From the NCBI GenBank assembly GCA_003248755.1, contig QFQW01000003.1:25429-89428 (forward strand): a stretch of 64,000 nt of DNA, given 5' to 3'. Within the stretch, counting starts at the first letter, position 1. Every line of letters starts with the position of its first letter. The stretch is from Chryseobacterium sp. (lineage in GTDB: Bacteria > Bacteroidota > Bacteroidia > Flavobacteriales > Weeksellaceae). Positions 1-7,937 of this stretch are shown piece by piece. Made by a program: the position numbers and the translations under genes. The notes beneath the pieces were generated by a model, which was not told where the DNA came from, made no database searches, and worked only from the letters and a program-made list of their open reading frames with translations.

Positions 1-1
1 C

Positions 2-133
2 GGAGGAATTCAGTTTCCTGAGAAGGGTATTGAGCCGGTTTTTTCATTGATTTCTATTATTTGTCTGCTTTTGGCAAACATCTACATCAGAAAAGATGAA
101 AGGCTCGTAAAATCTGTGGACAGACTTCGATAG
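2..133 (+). CDS. DUF4293 family membrane protein, C-terminal end (5' cut by window)
   Basis: An open frame runs from the window edge to TAG at 131-133 and gives 43 residues: a hydrophobic stretch (VFSLISIICLLLANIYI) followed by a charged tail ending KSVDRLR. As I recall the family, a last membrane helix followed by a tail of this kind is typical of DUF4293, a small four-helix membrane protein of Bacteroidota of unknown function. Only the last helix and cytoplasmic tail are visible. A terminator follows at 161-187. The assignment rests on the short tail only. Confidence 0.5.
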   Translation, partial: GGIQFPEKGIEPVFSLISIICLLLANIYIRKDERLVKSVDRLR

Positions 134-160
134 GCTTACGACGATTTTTTTGAGTGAGAA

Positions 161-187
161 CGGCTTCCTTTTGGAAGCTGTTTTTTA
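161..187 (+). terminator. intrinsic terminator after the DUF4293 gene
   Basis: An 8-bp stem (CGGCTTCC with GGAAGCTG, one G-U pair) with a short T loop is followed by a T-rich run from 181. It lies 28 nt after the stop codon at 131-133. Confidence 0.7.
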
Positions 188-273
188 TTTTAAAGATATT
201 ATATTTATACGCAATAATAAGTAACAAAAACCCCCTTCTTGATACTTATAATTTTTAAATCAAGAAATCTAGT

Positions 274-1200
274 ATGAAAAAAGTAATCTCCATTGTTTTA
301 ATTGCTCAATCGTTTCTGTCTTTTGCTCAGGATATTTCCAAAGAAAGAGTTGTCGGTATCGTCTCAACTTTGGCTTCTGATGAAATGAAAGGCAGGAAAT
401 TCGGAACACCTGAAAATGATAAAGCTGCGGAATACATCGCTCAGGAATTCAAAAAAAATAATCTGGATTACTGCTTCGGAGATTCTTATCTGATTCCTTT
501 CGAGTACAAAGGACAAAAAGGTTACAATGTTTGTGGAATCAAAAAGGGAAAATCAGGACAGAGTTTGGCTTTTTCAGCGCATTTTGACCATATTGGAACT
601 AATAACAAGGAAGGGGATAATATCTACAACGGAGCTGATGACGATGCAAGCGGAATTTCTACAGTGATTGGCTTGGCAGATTATTTTAAAGATAAAAAGA
701 CAGATTACTCAATGGTTTTTATGGCTTTCAATGCGGAGGAAATTGGATTGGTCGGGTCAAAAGCTTTATCCGAAAATCAAAATTTAAATCCCGTTTTCAA
801 TAATATCAAGGCTCTTTTCAATTTCGAAATGCTCGCAACGGAATCTCAGTTCGGGAAAAATGCGGTTTTTATGACAGGCGATGAGTTGTCTGATTTTGAT
901 GAATTGATCAATGCAAACGCAGTCAATGGTTTAAAAGTTTATGCCGACCCATATCAGGGCCAGCAATTATTCTATAGGTCTGATAATGTGAATTTTGTAA
1001 AAAGAAAGATTATTGCGCATTCTATCTCGACAGTTGATATGAACAAGGCTTTCCATTATCACGCTGTGAATGATGATATCAATATTGTAGATGCAGATAA
1101 TCTGACAAACATCATCAATAATTTCGCTAAGACGATTGAAAAATTCAATACTAAAAACTTCCAGCCGAAGTATAATGATAAGGTAAAATACGATTTCTAA
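274..1200 (+). CDS. secreted M28-family zinc exopeptidase
   Basis: 308 residues. The N-terminus is a signal peptide (residues 1-19, ending SFLSFAQ), so the enzyme should act in the periplasm or outside the cell, removing N-terminal residues from peptides. The M28 co-catalytic zinc ligands are recognisable: His103 in SAHFDHIG, the Asp cluster at 122-124 in NGADDDASG, the catalytic Glu pair 155-156 in NAEEIGLVGS, Glu185 in FEM and a C-terminal His in HYHAVNDD (261-263). The length fits single-domain M28 peptidases without a PA insert. It stands alone between a terminator and the ABC transporter gene. Substrate is unknown. Confidence 0.85.
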   Translation: MKKVISIVLIAQSFLSFAQDISKERVVGIVSTLASDEMKGRKFGTPENDKAAEYIAQEFKKNNLDYCFGDSYLIPFEYKGQKGYNVCGIKKGKSGQSLAFSAHFDHIGTNNKEGDNIYNGADDDASGISTVIGLADYFKDKKTDYSMVFMAFNAEEIGLVGSKALSENQNLNPVFNNIKALFNFEMLATESQFGKNAVFMTGDELSDFDELINANAVNGLKVYADPYQGQQLFYRSDNVNFVKRKIIAHSISTVDMNKAFHYHAVNDDINIVDADNLTNIINNFAKTIEKFNTKNFQPKYNDKVKYDF

Positions 1201-1231
1201 CGTCTTGATAAACTAAGCTATTTATTTTCCG

Positions 1232-1239
1232 TATTTTTG
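1232..1239 (+). promoter_or_regulatory. candidate -7 element for the ABC transporter gene
   Basis: TATTTTTG matches the Bacteroidota -7 consensus TAnnTTTG and lies 17 nt before the ATG at 1257. No well-spaced -33 TTTG is visible (the nearest TTG, 1205-1207, is 24 nt away), so this is tentative. Confidence 0.3.
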
Positions 1240-1256
1240 CCTTTCAATTTTTCTTA

Positions 1257-3095
1257 ATGAAACCATACCAACGAATTTTAGGTTTTGCAAAACCACATCA
1301 AAAATACCTTTGGGGAAGTATGTTTTTTAACATTCTTTACTCGCTTTTGCAAATCTTTTCCATAGGAACTTTGCTTCCAATTCTCAGCATAATGTTCGGA
1401 ACTTCTGATGAAATCGACACTACAAAAGCGCCGGTTTGGAATGGTAGACTGGCAGATTATTTTGCCTATGTGAAAGATTGGGCATATTATACAATTCAAG
1501 TCAATATTGATGAACACGGCGGGATCAAAGTTCTGGCAATTCTCTGCTGTATGACAGCTTTTGCTTTTTTATTGAGGAATATCTTCCGTTATATTGGCTC
1601 TTATTTGTTGGTTAATTACCGAGTTGGGATTACGAGAGATTTGAGAACTGCGATGTACGACAAGTTTCTAAAATTGCCCGTTTCTTTCTTCACAGAACAA
1701 AGAAAAGGCGATATGATGTCCAGAATCTCTAACGATATCGGTGGTGTAGAAAGCGGAATTATGGGTTCTCTGGTGGATATTGTGAACTCGCCGTTTATGA
1801 TTATTTCATCATTGACAGCGTTGTTTCTGCTTTCTCCAAAATTGACATTATTTTCATTAATCGTTTTCCCTATTATGGGATGGATCATCTCCTGGGTTGG
1901 GAAAAGTCTGAAAAAACAGGCTAAAAATGCACAGGAAGAATTAGGAAATCTTTTCTCTTTGGTTGATGAAACCTTGAAATCTTCAAAAGTAATCAAGATT
2001 TTCAACGCCGATAAAATTCTGAAAAATCGTTTTAATAAAACCACAAGTCAGTGGCAACATCACGCCATATCGATGAGCAGAAGGCGAGAATTGGCTTCCC
2101 CAATGAGTGAGTTTCTGGGTTCTGTGACGATGTTGTTGATTACTTGGTATGCCGGAACAGAAATCATCAATGGAACCAATCGTGACCCTGCGACTTTCCT
2201 TGCTTTTATAGCGGTTTTCTTCCAGATTTTGGACCCGGCAAAACGATTATCGAATGCGGTTTCTAATATCCAGGGTGGAATGGCGAGTTTGGAAAGAGTT
2301 TCCGAAGTTTTGGATTACGATTTGAAAGTTGATGAAATCCCGAATCCGACACCAATTTCTGAATTAAAGGATAAAATTGAATTCAAAAATATTGGGTTCT
2401 ATTATGAGAAATCTAATCTGATTCTCAAGAATTTCTCCATTGATTTGCCAAAAGGTAAGACTGTTGCGTTAGTTGGGCAATCCGGAAGTGGAAAAACAAC
2501 AATTGCTAATCTATTGGCCAGATTCTATGATGTTTCTGAAGGCGAAATCCTGATTGACGGACATGATATCAAAAATCTAAAACTGACAGATTATCGCAAA
2601 TTGTTGGGAATGGTAACTCAGGAATCTGTTTTGTTCAACGATTCGGTTTACAATAATATTCTGATGGGAAATCCTGATGCAACCGAAGAACAAATTATAG
2701 AATCTGCTAAAATTGCCAATGCTCACGATTTTATTTCACAACTTCCGGAAGGCTATCATACCAATATCGGAGACGACGGAAACAAACTTTCCGGTGGGCA
2801 GAAACAGCGTGTTTCTATTGCGAGAGCAGTTCTAAAAAATCCACCAATTATGATTCTCGATGAGGCAACTTCAGCATTGGATACAGAGTCCGAAAGATAC
2901 GTTCAGGATGCCTTGGAAAAGATGATGCAGAACAGAACGTCTCTTGTAATCGCACACAGATTATCAACGATTCAGAAAGCTGACCATATTGTCGTAATGG
3001 AAAAAGGCGATATTGTAGAGCAAGGTTCTCATCAGGAATTGATGGAAAAAGACGGGACTTACAGAAAGTTGGTTGAGCTTCAGAATTTTGATTAA
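1257..3095 (+). CDS. ABC transporter, fused permease and ATPase (MsbA-like exporter)
   Basis: 612 residues in the half-transporter layout: an N-terminal six-helix membrane domain (about residues 1-330) and a C-terminal nucleotide-binding domain. The ATPase motifs are intact: Walker A GQSGSGKTT (about 407-415), signature LSGGQKQR (about 511-518), Walker B MILDEATSALD (about 535) and H-loop AHRLSTI. It should work as a homodimer in the inner membrane. MsbA-type lipid A or lipid flippases are the closest textbook relatives, but multidrug exporters share the same architecture, so substrate is inference. The stop codon overlaps the start of the next gene by one base. Confidence 0.9.
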   Translation: MKPYQRILGFAKPHQKYLWGSMFFNILYSLLQIFSIGTLLPILSIMFGTSDEIDTTKAPVWNGRLADYFAYVKDWAYYTIQVNIDEHGGIKVLAILCCMTAFAFLLRNIFRYIGSYLLVNYRVGITRDLRTAMYDKFLKLPVSFFTEQRKGDMMSRISNDIGGVESGIMGSLVDIVNSPFMIISSLTALFLLSPKLTLFSLIVFPIMGWIISWVGKSLKKQAKNAQEELGNLFSLVDETLKSSKVIKIFNADKILKNRFNKTTSQWQHHAISMSRRRELASPMSEFLGSVTMLLITWYAGTEIINGTNRDPATFLAFIAVFFQILDPAKRLSNAVSNIQGGMASLERVSEVLDYDLKVDEIPNPTPISELKDKIEFKNIGFYYEKSNLILKNFSIDLPKGKTVALVGQSGSGKTTIANLLARFYDVSEGEILIDGHDIKNLKLTDYRKLLGMVTQESVLFNDSVYNNILMGNPDATEEQIIESAKIANAHDFISQLPEGYHTNIGDDGNKLSGGQKQRVSIARAVLKNPPIMILDEATSALDTESERYVQDALEKMMQNRTSLVIAHRLSTIQKADHIVVMEKGDIVEQGSHQELMEKDGTYRKLVELQNFD

Positions 3096-3448
3096 TGTTT
3101 TCATTTCTCCAAAAAAATAACCCATTTGAAATAGAAAATTTTGCTTTGAAGTTTTCATTAGAATGGGGCGAAAACTTTGGAAAAGATATTTTAGAAAGAT
3201 TACAGAAAAAATTTCCTGAATTAACTAATTCCGAAATTGAGTATCATCAATGTTTATGTAAGAATATTCAAGATGATTGTTGGAAATTAATAGACTATCA
3301 AGGCGAACCAATTACAGTTGATGAGTTAGATAAGCGTTTGAAAGAGGATATTTTCCAAAAATATAATTGGATAAACAAAAGCAATCAGACTACAATACAA
3401 TCACAGTATCGTTATTACTTTTGGAAAGACGGTTTAATTAAATCTTGA
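3095..3448 (+). CDS. small hypothetical protein co-transcribed with the ABC exporter
   Basis: 117 residues, soluble, rich in Lys, Glu and aromatic residues, with no signal peptide or membrane segment. Two closely spaced cysteines occur in HQCLCKNIQDDCW. The ATG shares its A with the TAA stop of the ABC gene (TAATG), which suggests translational coupling. It is AT-richer than the ABC gene, a hint of different ancestry. I do not recognise the family. The coupling, uninterrupted frame and position in a co-directional run support a real gene. Confidence 0.65.
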   Translation: MFSFLQKNNPFEIENFALKFSLEWGENFGKDILERLQKKFPELTNSEIEYHQCLCKNIQDDCWKLIDYQGEPITVDELDKRLKEDIFQKYNWINKSNQTTIQSQYRYYFWKDGLIKS

Positions 3449-3451
3449 TTA

Positions 3452-3796
3452 ATGAATCCCATTCAGGAATACTTTTATCGGATTGATGAACCTGCGAGAA
3501 GTGCACTTCTGTATATTCGAGAGAATATTCTAAATTCTGATGAGCTGATTACCGAAACGCTCAGTTTTGGACTTCCTTTTTTGAAATATAAAAAGAAGAT
3601 GCTCTGCTATTTCTATTATAGTAAACAACATCAGAAACATTATCTCAGCTTTTATCACGGTAATAGATTGGATTATCCTGAGCTCTTATCCGAAGGCAGG
3701 AAAAAATTTAAAATCTTACTTCTAGATATGGAAGAAGATTTACCAATGGCATTGATTTTTGATATTCTTGATGAGGTTAAAACTTATATCAAATAA
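3452..3796 (+). CDS. DUF1801 domain protein
   Basis: 114 residues. The pattern fits the DUF1801 (YdhG-like) fold: an N-terminal helix (IQEYFYRIDEPARSALLYIR), the segment ETLSFGLPFLKYKKKMLCYF, then SFYHGNRLDYPELL and a C-terminal helix. The family is a small alpha/beta domain of unknown biochemical role, possibly a ligand-binding protein. It starts 3 nt after the preceding hypothetical gene, ending the ABC transporter run. It converges on csaA with 21 nt between the stops. Confidence 0.75.
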   Translation: MNPIQEYFYRIDEPARSALLYIRENILNSDELITETLSFGLPFLKYKKKMLCYFYYSKQHQKHYLSFYHGNRLDYPELLSEGRKKFKILLLDMEEDLPMALIFDILDEVKTYIK

Positions 3797-3817
3797 ATTT
3801 TTGATTTTAACTGAATT

Positions 3818-4162
3818 TCATCCGACTTCCAATCCGTTTTTCACAGGCAAACTCGGACTTAACAAAGTTACTTCACTTTTATTTTCGCCATAGACACCAA
3901 GAACAAGGCATTCACTAAAGAAATTGGCGATTTGTTTCTTCGGGAAATTCACAACAGCAAGAATCTGTTTTCCTATCAATTCTTCTTTCGAATACAAAGC
4001 TGTGATTTGAGCAGAAGATTTTCTAATGCCTAAATCTCCAAAATCGATTTCCAGTTTATAAGAAGGGTTTCTGGCTTTTTCAAAATCATTCACAGAAATA
4101 ATGGTTCCGACTCTGATGTCGATTTTCTCAAAATCACTCCAGGATATTTCAGGTTTTGTCAT
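3818..4162 (-). CDS. csaA: CsaA-type tRNA-binding protein
   Basis: 114 residues forming a single OB-fold tRNA-binding domain like the C-terminal domain of bacterial MetRS. The segments FEKIDIRVGTI, SYKLEIDFGDLGIRKSSAQI and VVNFPKKQIANFFSECLVLG match the CsaA / YtpR-type domain throughout, and the length is typical. CsaA is described as a homodimeric, chaperone-like secretion protein with tRNA-binding ability. It is the last gene of the four-gene minus-strand operon that begins at 6301, 11 nt after the GLPGLI gene. Confidence 0.85.
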   Translation of the reverse strand: MTKPEISWSDFEKIDIRVGTIISVNDFEKARNPSYKLEIDFGDLGIRKSSAQITALYSKEELIGKQILAVVNFPKKQIANFFSECLVLGVYGENKSEVTLLSPSLPVKNGLEVG

Positions 4163-4173
4163 TGTAATATCTT

Positions 4174-4977
4174 TTATTGATAATTAATTTTATGGTTTAA
4201 TTCAATAGGATTGTTATTTTTCCGAATATAATCTTGGAGGTCTGCATTCATCTGTTTGATATTCAAATCTATTCGATTTCCTTTTGCATCAGTAACAAAA
4301 ACTTTATTTGATTTTATTTTTTGTTCCATTTCTCGGTTGGGATTATCATAGTAATTTGTAGCTAATTGCTCAAATTGATTCCAATCAATAGCAATCAGTT
4401 GCTTTCTGGCATCGAATAATTCTCCGCGGTTCTTCTTGGTTTCGATAAGGTTGAAAACGTACTCGGTGTTCTTATCTTCAATTGATACAATTAATCCAGG
4501 TAAACCACAAAAGACATATGGACCATCACTGATTGGGATTTCGGAAGTAAACCAAGCACTCCATTCTCTACCTCCATAATTTGCGATTGCTTTTTGAACA
4601 TTATACCCGGCAATTTTTTTCTTGTCGGATAAAATTTGCCAATTCAATTTCTCATCAATAGGAAGGAGAAAATAGTTTTCAGAATTAGTAATGATTTTTT
4701 CTGTTCTCCCCTTTGCCAAATTCTTTTTGATATAATATTGATTTTCAAATCCGTTGCTATTCATAGGAGAGCCATTATTGATTTTTAGAGAATCTCCATC
4801 TCGGTCAATCATTTCTCTGAAAATGGATTTATTATCAACAAAATCCAAAACCATTATTTGAGGATTGGTTTTTTCTATGCTCAAATTTGACCTGCATTTT
4901 GCAGAATATGTAATTCGTAATTTTTGTGAGTAACTTAGCCCAGAAATCAACAACAAAAGATTTAATATATTTTTCAT
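4174..4977 (-). CDS. GLPGLI family secreted protein
   Basis: 267 residues with a signal peptide (MKNILNLLLLISGLSYSQ). The family-defining CGLPGLIVSIED motif sits about 60% along the protein, preceded by the conserved GGREWSAWFTSEIPISDGPY segment. The C-terminus carries NPIEL, which also ends the other two GLPGLI proteins of this window. GLPGLI proteins are periplasmic or surface proteins of Bacteroidota with no assigned function, sometimes annotated as peptidase-associated or TonB-linked. It is third in the 6301-3818 operon, 3 nt after the TPR gene. Unlike the tandem pair at 10.8-12.6 kb, it has no Gly-rich tail. Confidence 0.9.
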   Translation of the reverse strand: MKNILNLLLLISGLSYSQKLRITYSAKCRSNLSIEKTNPQIMVLDFVDNKSIFREMIDRDGDSLKINNGSPMNSNGFENQYYIKKNLAKGRTEKIITNSENYFLLPIDEKLNWQILSDKKKIAGYNVQKAIANYGGREWSAWFTSEIPISDGPYVFCGLPGLIVSIEDKNTEYVFNLIETKKNRGELFDARKQLIAIDWNQFEQLATNYYDNPNREMEQKIKSNKVFVTDAKGNRIDLNIKQMNADLQDYIRKNNNPIELNHKINYQ

Positions 4978-4980
4978 AAT

Positions 4981-5778
4981 TTATTCTAGATTTATCATAT
5001 ACCAATTGACCTGATAGGGATATTTCTCATAAGGAGAATCACCCTCGGTAAAGGTCAAGCCTTTATCAAAATCTTTTTTTGCCAGCCTTGCGTTTTCCAG
5101 ATACTTTGTATAATCTTTATCAATTTTGTATTGATTCAGAGTTTTGTAATATTCTGCATCTGAAAAGTTGGGATAACGTTGCAGTGATTTGTCAAACTCT
5201 TCGACTGCTTTTTTGTAATCTCTTTTTTCGTAATAGATAACACCTGTGTAAAAATAACAAAGAGGTGAAACCCAATCTTCTCCACTTTGTTTTTTTGTCT
5301 TCTCAATTTCGAGTTGCATCAGTTTTAAGGCATCATCATATTGATTTAATTGTAAGTAACAGAGCGATTTGTAAAAATCATATGAATGGTCATTCTGAAT
5401 TCCGTCTCCAAATTCTCTTGTTGCATCATTCAAATCTTTCAAAGCATCCGAATAGTTTTTGGAAAAAATACATTTTAGAAAACCTCTTCTCCCCAGATAT
5501 TCTTTTCTATCGTAAAAAACGGCTTTATCATAACTTTTCAAAGCCAGTTCATATTTTCTTGTTTTCCAAAGTGGGAGCGCTTTATGATGCCAAAAAATGG
5601 CAATTGTTGAATCTGCTTTTATTCCTTCATTGATACAATCTTCCCAGCCTTGCGCTAAGTAATGAAATTGATATGCACATTTCTTTGTATACTTTTCTAT
5701 GATAGAATCCTGTTTCAGATTTTGAGAAAATGTATAACAGAAAAAGCTCAAAAAGAATAAGAATAGAATTTTCTTCAT
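4981..5778 (-). CDS. secreted TPR protein
   Basis: 265 residues with a signal peptide (MKKILFLFFLSFFCYTFSQ). At least three tetratricopeptide-like helix pairs are visible: KYELALKSYDKAVFYD, QLNQYDDALKLMQLEI and KRDYKKAVEEFDKSLQRYPN. TPR proteins act as protein-protein scaffolds, and this one should work in the periplasm. It is second in the operon, 1 nt after the HExxH gene and 3 nt before the GLPGLI gene. Specific partners cannot be named from sequence. Confidence 0.8.
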   Translation of the reverse strand: MKKILFLFFLSFFCYTFSQNLKQDSIIEKYTKKCAYQFHYLAQGWEDCINEGIKADSTIAIFWHHKALPLWKTRKYELALKSYDKAVFYDRKEYLGRRGFLKCIFSKNYSDALKDLNDATREFGDGIQNDHSYDFYKSLCYLQLNQYDDALKLMQLEIEKTKKQSGEDWVSPLCYFYTGVIYYEKRDYKKAVEEFDKSLQRYPNFSDAEYYKTLNQYKIDKDYTKYLENARLAKKDFDKGLTFTEGDSPYEKYPYQVNWYMINLE

Positions 5779-5779
5779 A

Positions 5780-6301
5780 TTAACTCAATTTATCTTTAAT
5801 ATTCTGTAAAAGCTTTTCAACTTCAGTTTTTTGCTCAGCATATTTCTGTTGCAATTCACTTCCTTCACCCATTCTTCCGTAATAAATTAAGGCTTTTTCA
5901 CCAAAGAAGTTTTTGTAATAATCCGAGAGCTCCGGAATCTGCGGAAAATTGGTGTGAAATAACATTTCGTAGTAAGCCTGCCATTCGCGTTCGTTCTTGT
6001 CCGTAATCATCATTTTGGGTGATTTCTGGCGGACGTGTAACATTTCGTGGGCAAGCATATTAAGAACCAATGTCAAATCAAAATCAAAAAGATTTTTTGG
6101 AATCAGAACTTCCTGCATATCTCCGATTTCTCCATTAGCAGTCAATAATATCGAGTTCTTTTCTAATTCCTCCCGAAAACCAAATCCTAAAAAGTTCTCA
6201 TCATCCAATTCGAATTCATGGATTAGGAATCTGGCAGCGTCCAGGATTTCACCGGTTTCTTTGTAAGCGTTGAGGTTGAATTGTAATTGTTCGTAGTTCA
6301 T
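5780..6301 (-). CDS. putative small HExxH metallopeptidase-like protein
   Basis: 173 residues, cytosolic (no signal peptide). The segment LNMLAHEMLHVRQKSP contains an HExxH zinc-binding site (HEMLH) on a predicted helix, and a downstream acidic helix (NEREWQAYYEMLF) could supply the third ligand, as in SprT- or gluzincin-like enzymes. I do not recognise the exact family, and peptidase activity is inference from the motif. It is the first gene of a four-gene operon with a good promoter at 6330-6361. The C-terminal quarter is a charged helix, probably coiled coil. Confidence 0.65.
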   Translation of the reverse strand: MNYEQLQFNLNAYKETGEILDAARFLIHEFELDDENFLGFGFREELEKNSILLTANGEIGDMQEVLIPKNLFDFDLTLVLNMLAHEMLHVRQKSPKMMITDKNEREWQAYYEMLFHTNFPQIPELSDYYKNFFGEKALIYYGRMGEGSELQQKYAEQKTEVEKLLQNIKDKLS

Positions 6302-6329
6302 TTGTGCTAAGTAAGTTTTTATAAGAGTT

Positions 6330-6361
6330 CAAATTTACAATTTAACGACAAATATTTCAAA
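6330..6361 (-). promoter_or_regulatory. Bacteroidota-type promoter for the HExxH-TPR-GLPGLI-csaA operon
   Basis: On the minus strand a -33 TTTG (6358-6361) and a -7 TAAATTTG (6330-6337) are separated by 20 nt, an excellent fit to TTTG-N(19-21)-TAnnTTTG. The start codon at 6301 lies about 28 nt further on. Confidence 0.7.
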
Positions 6362-6370
6362 AGAAGTTGT

Positions 6371-6470
6371 ATCTGCGGCCGTGATAGTAACGGTTACCCC
6401 ACAACGAGGCGGCGGAACGCAGTGGAGCCGCCGAGTGAGGAGTATGAGTGGAAAGCGCGAAATGTCCGCC
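6371..6470 (+). repeat. GC-rich palindromic islet between operons
   Basis: About 100 nt of clearly GC-rich sequence in an AT-rich genome. It holds an 11-nt palindrome (GTAACGGTTAC, 6387-6397) and a hairpin with a GGCGGC/GCCGCC stem (6408-6413 with 6427-6432). An open frame can be drawn through it, but it runs straight into the antisense strand of sufD and is not credible as a gene. It looks like a dispersed structured repeat; no second copy is present in this window. Confidence 0.45.
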
Positions 6471-6473
6471 CAT

Positions 6474-6503
6474 AAAAAAATCGCACCTGAGAGATGCGAT
6501 TTA
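6474..6503 (-). terminator. intrinsic terminator of the suf operon
   Basis: A 7-bp stem (AATCGCA 6479-6485 with TGCGATT 6495-6501) is followed on the minus strand by a T run (A run 6474-6480 on the plus strand), directly after the sufD stop codon at 6510. Confidence 0.75.
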
Positions 6504-6509
6504 CTTTAT

Positions 6510-7817
6510 TTAGAATTCCATTTGGACTTCCAGTTTTTCTGCCAGAAGTTTGGAAACTTTTACTTTGAGCGGTTCAATATCGATGTTTTGCATCGCATCG
6601 TTGGCGAAAGCGTAAAGCAACAATGCTCTTGCTTCTTTCTTGGAAATTCCTCTTGCTCTCAGGTAGAACATAGCTTCCTCGTTTAGCTGCCCAACGGTAC
6701 AACCGTGCGAACATTTCACATCATCTGCGAAAATCTCCAGCTGAGGTTTTGTGTCAATTGTTGCGCCTTCGTCCAGTAAAATGTTGTTGTTCTGCTGATA
6801 AGCGTTGGTTTTCTGAGCAATCTTATTCACAAACACTTTTCCGTTGAAAACACCGTGCGATTTGTCTTTGAAAATCCCTTTATAATTCTGATAAGATTCG
6901 CAGTTGGGCGTGTTGTGATGAACGGCCGTGTGGTGGTCTACCAATTGGTCTTTCCCGATAATCGTGATGCCGTTCATAAAGGAATTGATATTCTCGCCGT
7001 TGTGAATGAAATCCAGATTATTACGGACTAATTTTCCTCCAAAAGAGAAGGTGTTCACCGTCGTTAAGCTGTCTCTTTCCTGCTTCGCAAATGTGTGGTC
7101 CACAAGGTAAGAAGTGTCGCTGTCGTTCTGCAATTTGTGCCAATCTGCTTTTGCATTTTGGTAAGTGAAAATCTCCGTTACAGAGTTGGTGAAAACGAAA
7201 GAATCGTCAAAATTATGATGACTTTCAATCACTTCTACTTTTGCGCCAGCTTCCACAATCAGAAGATTTCTTGTATTATAGAAAGTATTTTCTTCCTGAC
7301 TGTCAGAGATATAAAAAACGTGAATCGGTTTTTCGATAACGATATTCTTAGGAACTTTCAGGAAAAATCCTTCGTTGAAATAGGCCAGATTCAAGTTTGT
7401 GAAAGCTAATTCTTTGCTCGCAATCGTATTGAAATATTGATTGAAAGTTTCTTTTTTAGCGGAATCCTTCAAAGCTTCGTTCAACGTTAAAAATTCTGCA
7501 TTTTCAATAGAAATGTTAGAATATTCTTTGTGAAGTTTCCCATTGATGAACACAATCCAATCAAAATGTTCTTCGCCCAAATGCAATTCCTCCAACTGCT
7601 CTTTAGTAATATGATGAGCTTCTGAAGGGAAAAAATTGTAATCTTTCTCTGTGATTTCCTTCAGATTCGTGTATTTGTATTCTTCATCTTTTTTGGTTGG
7701 AAAACCTTTCTCTTCAAATTTCTGAAGAGCAGTTTTTCTCTCTTCGTTCAAAAAAGAATGACGAAGAGATTCCAAAAAATCTGAATGTTGATTTATTGTT
7801 TGTTCAAATAAAGCCAT
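6510..7817 (-). CDS. sufD: Fe-S cluster assembly scaffold protein SufD
   Basis: 435 residues from the chosen start. SufD is part of the SufBC2D scaffold that builds Fe-S clusters in the cytosol. Family hallmarks are the beta-helix region and the C-terminal segment DDVKCSHGCTVGQLNEEAMFYLRARG (cited by position: about residues 365-390), with the conserved KCSHG and the ARALL helix after it. The frame is open 14 codons further upstream to 7859, but that start lies inside the dispersed repeat at 7855-7916, so the internal ATG at 7815-7817 (MALFEQT) is preferred. It is the last suf gene, followed by a terminator. Confidence 0.95.
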   Translation of the reverse strand: MALFEQTINQHSDFLESLRHSFLNEERKTALQKFEEKGFPTKKDEEYKYTNLKEITEKDYNFFPSEAHHITKEQLEELHLGEEHFDWIVFINGKLHKEYSNISIENAEFLTLNEALKDSAKKETFNQYFNTIASKELAFTNLNLAYFNEGFFLKVPKNIVIEKPIHVFYISDSQEENTFYNTRNLLIVEAGAKVEVIESHHNFDDSFVFTNSVTEIFTYQNAKADWHKLQNDSDTSYLVDHTFAKQERDSLTTVNTFSFGGKLVRNNLDFIHNGENINSFMNGITIIGKDQLVDHHTAVHHNTPNCESYQNYKGIFKDKSHGVFNGKVFVNKIAQKTNAYQQNNNILLDEGATIDTKPQLEIFADDVKCSHGCTVGQLNEEAMFYLRARGISKKEARALLLYAFANDAMQNIDIEPLKVKVSKLLAEKLEVQMEF

Positions 7818-7854
7818 TGTAATGGTTTGATTTTGCATCGTTTGAGTGGTTTTT

Positions 7855-7916
7855 GTCATTCCGAGGGACGAGGAATCTTAAGATTCTTCATTTCCTTACA
7901 CTTCATTCAGAATGAC
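7855..7916. repeat. GTCATTC-type inverted repeat in the sufC-sufD gap
   Basis: The left arm (7855-7880) begins GTCATTCCGAG and ends GAATCTTA. The right arm (7881-7916) is its imperfect reverse complement, ending in AGAATGAC. The same word pattern, GTCATTCYGA...GAATCT, recurs as single arms at 30498-30523 and 37275-37300. It overlaps the longest possible start of sufD. Confidence 0.7.
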
Positions 7917-7937
7917 AATTATTTTTTAATGTTCAAA

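Noticed and set aside
6381..6686. 101-codon plus-strand frame across the GC-rich islet
   Set aside because: It runs from noncoding repeat sequence through the suf terminator into antisense sufD, with no conserved features.
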